Origin: a virus
Length of the DNA stretch: 28,856 nt
IMG/VR virus record: IMGVR_UViG_3300030108_005072
Coordinates: 1 to 28,856 of that record
Reading direction: 5' to 3' (one strand)
Shown: piece by piece, positions 19,301 to 25,932 of the stretch
Numbering within the stretch: the stretch's first letter is position 1
Layout: each line of letters opens with the position of its first letter
Position numbers and translations under genes: made by a program
The notes under the pieces: model-generated
Database searches by the model: none
What the model was told of the DNA's origin: nothing
The model's input: only the letters and a program-made list of their open reading frames with translations

Positions 19301-22300
19301 GAAAGAGTGGTGTAGATGCACCATCTAAAAAAATAAGAATATATTTTGCAAATGCATTCTTTGAATCTGATGACACTGGAGATATCACCACTGCAAACTC
19401 TTATGATGATTTAGATTTCAAACTAGATGTGCAAACAGTTAATGAATATCGTAATACTGATTTAATTGATATCAGACCTAGAGTTTCTGACTACACTGTT
19501 GCTGAGAGTGATAGATCACCTTTAGAATTTTTAGGTAGATCATTAAACGGATCAGGAAATTCAGCTGCAAATATATTAGCCTCTGATGAATCAATCACTA
19601 CTGATTTTTCATTCTTTCTAGGAAGAATAGACAAATTATGTCTAACAAAATATGGTGGTATTGTTTTATCTCAAGGAACATCTGCAGAACAACCTGAACC
19701 ACCAATTTCGGCTGATGATTCTCTAGAATTAGCAACCATTACTCTTCCACCATATCTTTTTGATGTTTCAGAGGCAAGCATGTCATTCTTGAAACATAAG
19801 AGATATAGGATGAAGGATATAAGAGATCTTGAAACAAGAATTAAAAATCTAGAATACTATACTTCACTTACATTACTTGAGACAACAACAGCGAATTTAT
19901 TTGTCCCTGATGAGGACGGATTAAATAAATTTAAGTCAGGATTTTTTGTTGATAATTTTACTACTTTTCAACCACAAGAAAGTGAGATTCCAATAAAAAA
20001 CAGTATTGACTCCACAAATAAAGAATTAAGACCTTCACATTATACAAATGCAATAGATTTACAAGTTGGCCCTGTTGAAGCAGATACCATTTATGAAACG
20101 GGAGCTCAACCTGAAGGTGAAGGTATACGAAAAACAGGTGATGTAATCACACTTGATTATGATGAAGTTCAGTACCTTAGACAACCTTTCGGAACAAGAA
20201 GTGAAAGTGTTACTCCCTTCTTACTTAATTTTTGGGAGGGAATAGTAAAATTATCTCCCGGCAGTGATACTTGGGTAAATACCGTTAAAGTTGAACCCAA
20301 CGTATTTTCGATTGAAGGAAATTTTGAAGATACTATAAGAACTGCTGAAAGAAAGTTTGGTGGTTTTGATCCACAGAGTGGTTTAACAAGCACTATTTGG
20401 GGTGGTTGGCAAACCCTTTGGACAGGTACAAAAACTAATTCAAGAGTTAGAAAAAGAAAGGAAGTAACATCAAGAAGTAAAAGTCGAAGAAATAGTGGTA
20501 ATAGATGGAGAGATGTTGAAAAAACAACTACAACTACTTTCCAAGATAGATTTACTGACCGTTTTAAAACAGGAACATCATCCAGAGAGGGTTCAAGACA
20601 ACTTATCACAGAGCAATTTGATCGAACATCATTAGGTGAAAGAGTGCTTAGTACTGAAGTTACTCCAACTATTAGATCAAGAAACGTTTCTTTTGATGGA
20701 AGGGGATTCAAACCACAATCAAGACTTTATTCTTTCTTTGACGGAGTAAATGTTACCAAGTATTGTGTTCCAAAATTAATTGAAATAGAAATGGTGTCAG
20801 GAACATTTAATGTTGGTGAAACAATTACCGGAACAGTAAAATCTGATCCAAATGTATCATCGGAAACACCTTACATTCAATTTAGAGCCGCAGTTCCAAA
20901 TCATAAAGAAGGGCCTCATGATACACCAACAAGAGTTTATTCGAGAAATCCATATACCGATACTCAAGTTGCAGAATTAGCTTTAGAAACTTTTGCAGGT
21001 AATGTGGGTCAAGTTTTAGCAAACTCACAAGGAACAACTGCAGTGGTGCCTAGTGCATATTCATCAACTTCAACATTAGTTAACGTAGATATTGTTTCTC
21101 TTGCAAATCAACCGCAGGGTGATTTTTATGGATATATCCAAGAAGGAATGATATTAAAAGGTGGAACTTCAGGTGCTGAAGCAAAAATAACAAATTTAAG
21201 ATTTATCACTGACTTTGCTTCAACAATTCAAGGTAGTTTCTTTATCCCAGATCCTAACAAAAATACAAATCCCACATTCCAAACTGGAGAAAGAGCTTTT
21301 GTATTAACAGATAGTCCTGCAAATGATCCTGAAGAGATGACAACTCAGGGTGCAGATATTTACCACTCAAGTGGGTCGATCAACACAGTTCAAGAAAATG
21401 TAGTTTCAGTAAGAAATGCAAAAGTTGTTGTTATTGGAACTGAGGAATCTAGATCTGTATCACAAGAAGTTGGAACCACTGTTGAAACTGATGTGATCGG
21501 AACTGATACAACTGAAAGAATAGTAGCAGAAGGACAGAGAAGATCAGGTGGTTCAAGAAGAAGGAGAAATAAAAGACGACCAACAAAGCCAAAAAATGGG
21601 GTTTGCAAAGCTAATGATAGAAAATCGTTTAACAAGTGCAAAAGACCTAGTAGTAAAGCTGGGACAAGAAGAGGAACTCAAGGTGGATTTGGTGGTGGTA
21701 CAGGTAATCCGACTAATAGAAGAGGATCTGGTTTTTCAAGGAGAAAAAAAAGCAAAGGTAGCAGCGGAGGATCTTCAGGAGGAGGATCAAAGGGAGGAGC
21801 AAGTAGTAAGAGAGCTGGTAGTAAGAATAAGAGAGGATCTGGAATGCGCGGAAGACGCGGAAGGAGAGGTGGAAGAAGAGGTGGAGCAAGAGATCCTTTG
21901 GCACAGTCATTCTTCGTAAGCGAACAGAATGGTATCTTCTTAACAAGTTGTGATGTCTTCTTTGAAAGAGTTGATGATAATGGTGTGCCTGTATCAGTTG
22001 AATTAAGAACAGTTAAACTTGGTTTACCAACTAATGAAGTTGTTCCTTTCTCTCAGGTTAATTTAGATCCAGATCAAATTACAACTTCATCTAATGGATC
22101 TGTTGGTACTAAATTTACATTTGAATCACCTGTTTATCTTGAGGGTGGAGGTGAATATGCTTTAGTCGTTCTTTCTACATCACTCAAGTATAGAGTTTTT
22201 ATATCACGAGTAGGTGAAAACGATTTAGTTACTGATGAATTTGTTTCAAATCAACCATTACTAGGGTCATTGTTTAAATCACAAAACGCATCTACTTGGG

Positions 22301-24417
22301 AACCAAGTCAATGGGAAGATCTTAAGTTTACTTTAAACAGAGCATCATTTGTTGCAGATGGTTTTGTTAACTTATATAATCCAATTTTATCAAGAGGAAA
22401 TTATCAAATTCCTAATTTGATGCCTGACTCACTTCGACTTCATTCAAAAAAAGTTAGAGTTGGTTTATCGTCTGCATTTGGTGCTGGTATTCATCCAACA
22501 TTAGGAAATACGATATATCAACAAGGATCAAATGTCACTGGTAATTTAGTAGGAACAGCTGGTGCTGCGTCTGGAAGTATGAGTCTCACAAGGGCTGGTA
22601 TTGGATATACATCAGCAAATGCTTCTGTTGCTTCTCGTGATGGCACTGGACATACCGTGGCAGGAGTTGCTTTATCAACGATAACTGGAAGCGGTGTAAA
22701 TGCAAAAGCCAGCGTTGTCTATAATGATGGAGCAGTCGTGAGCGCAACAATTACATCTGGTGGTCAAGGATATCAAGTTGGTGATTTGTTAGGAATTACT
22801 ACTGACTTAGGTATTAATGGAAGATTATCTGTTGTATCAATTGCTGCAACTAGCGAATTAATTATTGATAATGTTCAAGGTGCATTTTTGACTGGTGCTG
22901 GAACGACTCTGATGTATGGAACAGTAGATGGCGATGTCGGATCTACTAAAGCAGGAGTTGGTAGTGCAATATGTGGTAATGGTGGATCTGTCGGTGCAAA
23001 TATACCTGATGATACAATTATATCTGTGTCTGATGGTTTACATATAACTGTAAATCATAAAAACCATGGTATGTATCATGAACAAAACTTAGTCACCATA
23101 TCTGACGTGTCACCTGATTTGACTCCTACTAAGTTGTCAGTTCCATACAACAACAGTTCAACAGATCCGATTACTGTAAATAACATTGGTATTCTCACAA
23201 CTTTTGAAAATGTTGCCGTTGCTGCAACGAACCCCGGATATGTAAAAGTTAAAAATGAAATTATTAAATACACTGGTGTATCAGCATTCTCAGGTCAAGG
23301 CACGTTAACAGGTGTGACACGAGCACAAGATTCAACATCTGCTCAAAATTACATAAAAGGTGATCTTGTTCAAAAATATGAATTGGGTGGTGTATCATTG
23401 CGTCGTATAAATCGAACACATGATTTCAGAGAGGTCACTGAAACTAATCCTATCACACTTGATTCTTATAAAATTAAATTAGACATGGGTGAGCAGGGAA
23501 TAGGAAGAAGCACATCAACTGTTTCAAGTTACCCAGCTTTATTCCTGAATCAAACTAAATCAGCTGGAGGATTTAATATTCACGCAACACAAAATATGCC
23601 ATTTGAAGTTATCACACCAATGATTCAAAATATGACTGTTGCAGGAACAGCCCTTGGTGCAGAGGTTAGAACAGTAAGTGGAACAAGTATAAACAATGGT
23701 TCGGGTGAGGGAACAGATGTTCCATTTATAGTTCAACTTGGTGAAACTCTCTCTATAAATGAAATAAATTATTTTGATACTCCAAGACTTATTGCATCAA
23801 GAGTTAACGAAACAAATACATCAACCATAAATGTTTTGGCAGGAAGTCGTTCATTTAATATGACTTTGAATCTCTTCGCATTAAATAATCGAATTTCACC
23901 TGTGATCGACACAACAAGAATGAGTGCGATTCTTACAAGTAATCGAATTGATAATGTCATTACTGATGTTACTGAAGATAATCGAGTTGATACATTACTT
24001 GATGATCCATCAGCAGCTACATATGTCTCAAAGGAGAATACTCTAGAAACATCTGCAACATCATTAAGAATTATTGTTGATGCTCATGTCAGCGAATCTA
24101 ATGATATCAAAGCATTTTACGCGATAAGTGAATCGGAGGGATTTGAACCTATATTCAGACCTTTCCCCGGATATGATAATTTAGATGAAAATGGTAGAGT
24201 TAAAACCAATGATAAGAGTAGTGGTAGACCTGATGCGTTGATACCAAAATCAGATGAAACTGGATTCATACCAGAAGAACTTGAATATAAAGAATATACA
24301 TTTACCGCGAATGAACTACCATCATTTAAATCTTTCAGAATTAAATTCTTGATGACAACTACCAATCAGGCATTCGTGCCTAGATTGACAAGTCTAAAAG
24401 TGATTGCAACTGCCTAA
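16393..24417 (+). CDS. Giant DUF4815-family baseplate/tail-fibre protein (2674 aa)
   Basis: Virion structural protein, probably at the baseplate periphery or in the host-contact fibres. It occupies the place of T4 genes 9-12 and wac. The N-terminus (YFDDFNSDDNYYKVLFKPG, then 'LQARELTGLQSILQ'-like residues, actual text VQARELTGLQ) is typical of DUF4815 (PF16075 from memory). Other landmarks are SSGKAYVKGYEV near 358, a helical ETRIKNLEYYTSLTLLE segment near 1143, GFKPQSRLYSFFDG at 1438-1451, a 118-residue Arg/Lys/Gly/Ser tract at 1716-1833, and DPLAQSF at 1834-1840. After that come a conserved block ending in SLFKSQNASTWEP, 'G.GY' repeats at about 2065-2140, and an 'I..EIIKYTG..TRA' module at about 2270-2331. 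The C-terminal domain ends VPRLTSLKVIATA. Two smaller basic clusters lie at 790-802 and 1347-1374. No clear Shine-Dalgarno is seen. The stop overlaps the next start as TAATG. Family assignment is confident; the role is inferred from context. Confidence 0.85.
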   Translation: MAQTTNLNVSPYFDDFNSDDNYYKVLFKPGLPVQARELTGLQSILQNQIAKFGQHFFKEGSKVIPGNTQYNDNFDCIQINNEYLGITVQSYVDQLLNQKIIGATTGVSATVVKILSAEESEQNTLTLYVQYESSGDITTDFDDFDDGENLITNIDILSGAENSTFIPAGETFATTISSNAAATGAAFSVNEGVYFIRGNFVTVNTQTIILDQYDNIPTGRVGLKILEETINSDEDPNLTDNSKGFNNFAAPGADRLKISCTLHFKDSDDLNDDDFVELASFVNGDVKTQTTTTQYNLIADELARRTFDESGDYITKPFSIKVRESANNLVGNNGVYPDGGETEDGGEASDELGLYQVSSGKAYVKGYEVTKTGVEFVDFDKPRDVLELKNQSIPYKTGASLRLNRVLGAPEVGVGNTYIVSLRDQRSGSQSAANIMSAPGEEIGLARVYDFALESGSYNTSNANINEFDISLYDIQTFTKITLNANHTLSTPTFVKGKYSNATGFLRSSISATTSLQVYETSGEFIPNEPLIFNGVENSRVSVAITSFGVRDVKSLYAGPDMDPIGFGRTFTGDVKLKDEFVLGNGLLKRSDLTTGLSTITSSNSQFPAKLKVGNILKFGAGNNDPNFARVTAVGTNDITVTGITTVSGVCDGGLVIGDPTTAETTLSDLTLVSSQFEKSDDNTLYTPMPKSIISDVILDNATLSIRKVFNVAISASTDELSTAVQAGDNETFLPFDEERYSLIRADGTTELLTDDKFTFTNGNGTLQISNIGSDLSANQEATLVATLNKVKPKAKVKRKKEVNSILVDKSKLSGSGIGNTTLNDGLTFGSYPFGTRVQDEKISLNTPDVLDIHGIFESTDTSDPSAPKLTLSSINTVNGSTTDLLVGEIIEGKTSGTLAIFAEQLSDSQISCIPVNESEFIEGEPVFFESSNVQAVLNTVDVPSRNISADFTFNTGQGDTLYNHGFVTRKSGVDAPSKKIRIYFANAFFESDDTGDITTANSYDDLDFKLDVQTVNEYRNTDLIDIRPRVSDYTVAESDRSPLEFLGRSLNGSGNSAANILASDESITTDFSFFLGRIDKLCLTKYGGIVLSQGTSAEQPEPPISADDSLELATITLPPYLFDVSEASMSFLKHKRYRMKDIRDLETRIKNLEYYTSLTLLETTTANLFVPDEDGLNKFKSGFFVDNFTTFQPQESEIPIKNSIDSTNKELRPSHYTNAIDLQVGPVEADTIYETGAQPEGEGIRKTGDVITLDYDEVQYLRQPFGTRSESVTPFLLNFWEGIVKLSPGSDTWVNTVKVEPNVFSIEGNFEDTIRTAERKFGGFDPQSGLTSTIWGGWQTLWTGTKTNSRVRKRKEVTSRSKSRRNSGNRWRDVEKTTTTTFQDRFTDRFKTGTSSREGSRQLITEQFDRTSLGERVLSTEVTPTIRSRNVSFDGRGFKPQSRLYSFFDGVNVTKYCVPKLIEIEMVSGTFNVGETITGTVKSDPNVSSETPYIQFRAAVPNHKEGPHDTPTRVYSRNPYTDTQVAELALETFAGNVGQVLANSQGTTAVVPSAYSSTSTLVNVDIVSLANQPQGDFYGYIQEGMILKGGTSGAEAKITNLRFITDFASTIQGSFFIPDPNKNTNPTFQTGERAFVLTDSPANDPEEMTTQGADIYHSSGSINTVQENVVSVRNAKVVVIGTEESRSVSQEVGTTVETDVIGTDTTERIVAEGQRRSGGSRRRRNKRRPTKPKNGVCKANDRKSFNKCKRPSSKAGTRRGTQGGFGGGTGNPTNRRGSGFSRRKKSKGSSGGSSGGGSKGGASSKRAGSKNKRGSGMRGRRGRRGGRRGGARDPLAQSFFVSEQNGIFLTSCDVFFERVDDNGVPVSVELRTVKLGLPTNEVVPFSQVNLDPDQITTSSNGSVGTKFTFESPVYLEGGGEYALVVLSTSLKYRVFISRVGENDLVTDEFVSNQPLLGSLFKSQNASTWEPSQWEDLKFTLNRASFVADGFVNLYNPILSRGNYQIPNLMPDSLRLHSKKVRVGLSSAFGAGIHPTLGNTIYQQGSNVTGNLVGTAGAASGSMSLTRAGIGYTSANASVASRDGTGHTVAGVALSTITGSGVNAKASVVYNDGAVVSATITSGGQGYQVGDLLGITTDLGINGRLSVVSIAATSELIIDNVQGAFLTGAGTTLMYGTVDGDVGSTKAGVGSAICGNGGSVGANIPDDTIISVSDGLHITVNHKNHGMYHEQNLVTISDVSPDLTPTKLSVPYNNSSTDPITVNNIGILTTFENVAVAATNPGYVKVKNEIIKYTGVSAFSGQGTLTGVTRAQDSTSAQNYIKGDLVQKYELGGVSLRRINRTHDFREVTETNPITLDSYKIKLDMGEQGIGRSTSTVSSYPALFLNQTKSAGGFNIHATQNMPFEVITPMIQNMTVAGTALGAEVRTVSGTSINNGSGEGTDVPFIVQLGETLSINEINYFDTPRLIASRVNETNTSTINVLAGSRSFNMTLNLFALNNRISPVIDTTRMSAILTSNRIDNVITDVTEDNRVDTLLDDPSAATYVSKENTLETSATSLRIIVDAHVSESNDIKAFYAISESEGFEPIFRPFPGYDNLDENGRVKTNDKSSGRPDALIPKSDETGFIPEELEYKEYTFTANELPSFKSFRIKFLMTTTNQAFVPRLTSLKVIATA
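21538..21891 (+). repeat. Low-complexity Arg/Lys/Gly/Ser-rich (RGG-like) tract
   Basis: Encodes residues 1716-1833 of the DUF4815 protein. By hand count it has about 26 Arg, 15 Lys and a single Asp in 118 residues. Its parts in order are an SRRRRNKRRP cluster, a short segment with the only two Cys (GVCKANDRKSFNKCKR), Gly-rich and Ser-Gly runs (GSSGGSSGGGSKGG), and MRGRRGRRGGRRGG. The coding strand is strongly purine-rich. The tract ends exactly where the conserved DPLAQSF block begins, so it looks like an inserted, probably disordered linker. It reads in frame with the conserved blocks on both sides. Confidence 0.85.
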
Positions 24418-24641
24418 TGGATTACGTAAAAGTAAAGGATAATGAGCATTTGATTAGGAATACTAAATCAAATTGCATCATCAATACAAACAAAGCTGAG
24501 TATGAGGAGTATCTTACTCGTCGTAAACTCAAAAAAAGTGAAAAAAATAAAGTTGTTAATCTTGAAAGAGATATATCAACCCTTAGAGATGAAATTACTG
24601 AAATCAAAGATATGTTAAGGAGTTTGGTAAATGGCAACTAA
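24417..24641 (+). CDS. Small conserved phage protein with C-terminal coiled coil (74 aa)
   Basis: Role unknown. The N-terminal half (VKVKDNEHLIRNTKSNCIIN, then TNKAEYEEYLTRR) resembles a family of small proteins found next to tail genes in large phages, which read 'V.G...LVRD..T.AIINTN...Y..Y...R' as I recall. From about residue 38 it is highly charged. From about residue 46 it shows a heptad pattern (LERDISTLRDEITEIKDMLR), so a coiled-coil oligomer is likely. Its ATG overlaps the upstream stop by one base (TAATG), and its own end overlaps the next gene by 11 bases. That indicates translational coupling with two virion genes and suggests a structural or assembly-accessory role. No Shine-Dalgarno is visible, which is consistent with reinitiation. 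Confidence 0.75.
   Translation: MDYVKVKDNEHLIRNTKSNCIINTNKAEYEEYLTRRKLKKSEKNKVVNLERDISTLRDEITEIKDMLRSLVNGN
24617..24622 (+). promoter_or_regulatory. Ribosome binding site AAGGAG
   Basis: A canonical AAGGAG lies eight bases before the ATG at 24631, inside the end of the preceding 74-codon gene. It fixes the start of the 141-codon gene and is the clearest Shine-Dalgarno in the window. Confidence 0.75.
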
Positions 24642-25056
24642 GAAAATTACATTTGATCCAGAGTCTGGAATAGCATATTCATGTGACTTAATTATGAATG
24701 TTGGTGCAGATTTTAATGCGAAGTTTAATATTGTTGACACAGCAAATACTGGATTTAATTTTTCTACAACAAACTCTGTCGGTGTGAATACGGTTAGCGG
24801 ATGGACAGGATCATCTCAAATGACAAAAAGCACAGCAATTGGATCGACTGCTTTTCCTGTAGCTACATTCACAGTTGGTATTGATACAACAGCATCAAGT
24901 GGATATGGACTAACAGTATCTTTAGGTTCAACAGATACTAGAAATGTTAAGGCAGGTAGATATGTGTATGATGTTTTAGTTGGATCTGGTGCAACAGTGT
25001 ATCGAATTATAGACGGAAACATACTCGTAAGAGGTGGTGTATCTTCTGCACCCTAA
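24631..25056 (+). CDS. Small beta-rich tail/baseplate accessory protein (141 aa)
   Basis: Probably a virion accessory protein with an immunoglobulin-like or jelly-roll fold. The layout is a start strand KITFDPESGIAYSCDLIM followed by GADFNAKFNIVD. Next come a Ser/Thr-rich middle, then ATFTVGIDTTASSGYGLTVS, and a closing NVKAGRYVYDVLVGSG and YRIIDGNILVRGGVS. This matches a common small phage tail-protein pattern, 'G.DF..T..L.D', then '..AGRYVYDLEL' and '.RLLEG.V.V.P.V', often linked to BppU-like N-terminal domains. No signal peptide or membrane segment is present. The start is set by an AAGGAG eight bases upstream, and the gene overlaps its neighbour by 11 bases. It lies in the region that holds genes 9-12 and wac in T4, although I see no similarity to those. 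A late promoter-like CTAAATA covers its stop codon. Confidence 0.75.
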   Translation: MATKKITFDPESGIAYSCDLIMNVGADFNAKFNIVDTANTGFNFSTTNSVGVNTVSGWTGSSQMTKSTAIGSTAFPVATFTVGIDTTASSGYGLTVSLGSTDTRNVKAGRYVYDVLVGSGATVYRIIDGNILVRGGVSSAP

Positions 25057-25059
25057 ATA
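25053..25059 (+). promoter_or_regulatory. Possible late promoter core CTAAATA before gp13
   Basis: CTAAATA lies across the stop codon at 25054-25056 and 21 bases before the gp13 start. It is a weaker match to TATAAATA than the other cores. A second near match, TATAAATG at 25075-25082, includes the gp13 ATG and is too close to serve that gene. Confidence 0.4.
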
Positions 25060-25064
25060 TGGAT

Positions 25065-25070
25065 AGAGGT
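25065..25070 (+). promoter_or_regulatory. Ribosome binding site AGAGGT
   Basis: AGAGGT ends nine bases before the gp13 ATG at 25080. It is a reasonable Shine-Dalgarno variant and supports that start. Confidence 0.5.
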
Positions 25071-25079
25071 ATAGTATAA

Positions 25080-25928
25080 ATGGCTCAACCATCAAGTAGA
25101 TCAACATTAATAGATTATTGCAAAAGGCAATTGGGTGCCCCATTGCTTGAGATTAATATTGCCGATGAGCAGACTGAAGATTTACTAGATGATGCGATTC
25201 AGTATTTTCAAGAGAGACACTTCAATGGTGTCATACAAACATTTTTAAAGTACAAAGTTAGACAAGTAGATATTGATCGAGCAAGAGGAAGGGGTGGTGA
25301 TAATGCAGTGGGTATTGTAACTACAACAACAAGTGCAACTATCGTTGGTGTATCAACTGAATTTTCGTTTGAGGAAGACAGTAATTATTTACAGATGCCT
25401 AACTCTGTGATTGGTGTAAATAAATTATTTCACTTTGATGGCGCAAACACTGTAACAAATAATATGTTTAGTGTAAAATATCAGTTATTCTTAAATGATA
25501 TTGCTTTTAATCTTGGATATGCTGGTATCTTAAACTATGCAATGACAAAAAGATATCTAGAGGATATAAACTTTGCACTTACAACTGAAAAACAAATCAG
25601 ATTTAATCAAAGACAGGATCGACTATACATGGACATGGATTTCTCAGCCATGAGTGTTGATGATTTTCTTGTAATTGATTGTTTTAGAATTATAGATCCA
25701 AATGATCACACAGGTGTATATAATGATTACTTTTTAAAGAGATATCTAACTGCATTGATGAAAAGACAGTGGGGTCAAAATTTAATTAAGTTTCAGGGTG
25801 TTAAATTGCCGGGTGGTGTCGAACTAAATGGAAGACAAATATATGATGATGGACAGAGAGAATTGGATATTATAAGAGAACAGATGTCAAATACTTATGA
25901 GTTACCACCACTCGATTTTATAGGATAG
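25080..25928 (+). CDS. gp13: Neck protein gp13
   Basis: gp13 and gp14 form the neck that joins the filled head to the tail in T4. This protein is 282 residues against about 309 in T4. The N-terminus (STLIDYCKRQLGAPLLEINI, then a helix with DLLDDAIQYFQERHF) and the C-terminal RYLTALMKRQWGQNLIKFQG and KLPGGVELNGRQ are characteristic of gp13 of T4-like marine phages, and the 'ALIKRQW..NL' part also recalls T4. A Thr/Val-rich loop at about residues 74-98 (GIVTTTTSATIVGVST) resembles the short insertions seen in the giant proteins. The start has AGAGGT nine bases upstream. The gene ends four bases before gp14 and immediately precedes gp14 and gp15 as in T4, which supports the call strongly. Confidence 0.88.
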   Translation: MAQPSSRSTLIDYCKRQLGAPLLEINIADEQTEDLLDDAIQYFQERHFNGVIQTFLKYKVRQVDIDRARGRGGDNAVGIVTTTTSATIVGVSTEFSFEEDSNYLQMPNSVIGVNKLFHFDGANTVTNNMFSVKYQLFLNDIAFNLGYAGILNYAMTKRYLEDINFALTTEKQIRFNQRQDRLYMDMDFSAMSVDDFLVIDCFRIIDPNDHTGVYNDYFLKRYLTALMKRQWGQNLIKFQGVKLPGGVELNGRQIYDDGQRELDIIREQMSNTYELPPLDFIG

Positions 25929-25932
25929 TGAT

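Noticed and set aside
20169-20711. 180-codon open frame on the - strand
   Set aside because: It lies wholly opposite the conserved DUF4815 gene, has no recognisable domain and sits in a one-strand late cluster. Long antisense frames are expected opposite such codon usage.
21548-21919. 123-codon overlapping + strand frame across the basic tract
   Set aside because: It is the +1 reading of the purine-rich tract, giving Glu/Val-rich low complexity. The in-frame reading joins conserved blocks on both sides.
25075-25082. TATAAATG as the gp13 promoter
   Set aside because: It includes the gp13 start codon, so a transcript starting downstream of it would lack the start.
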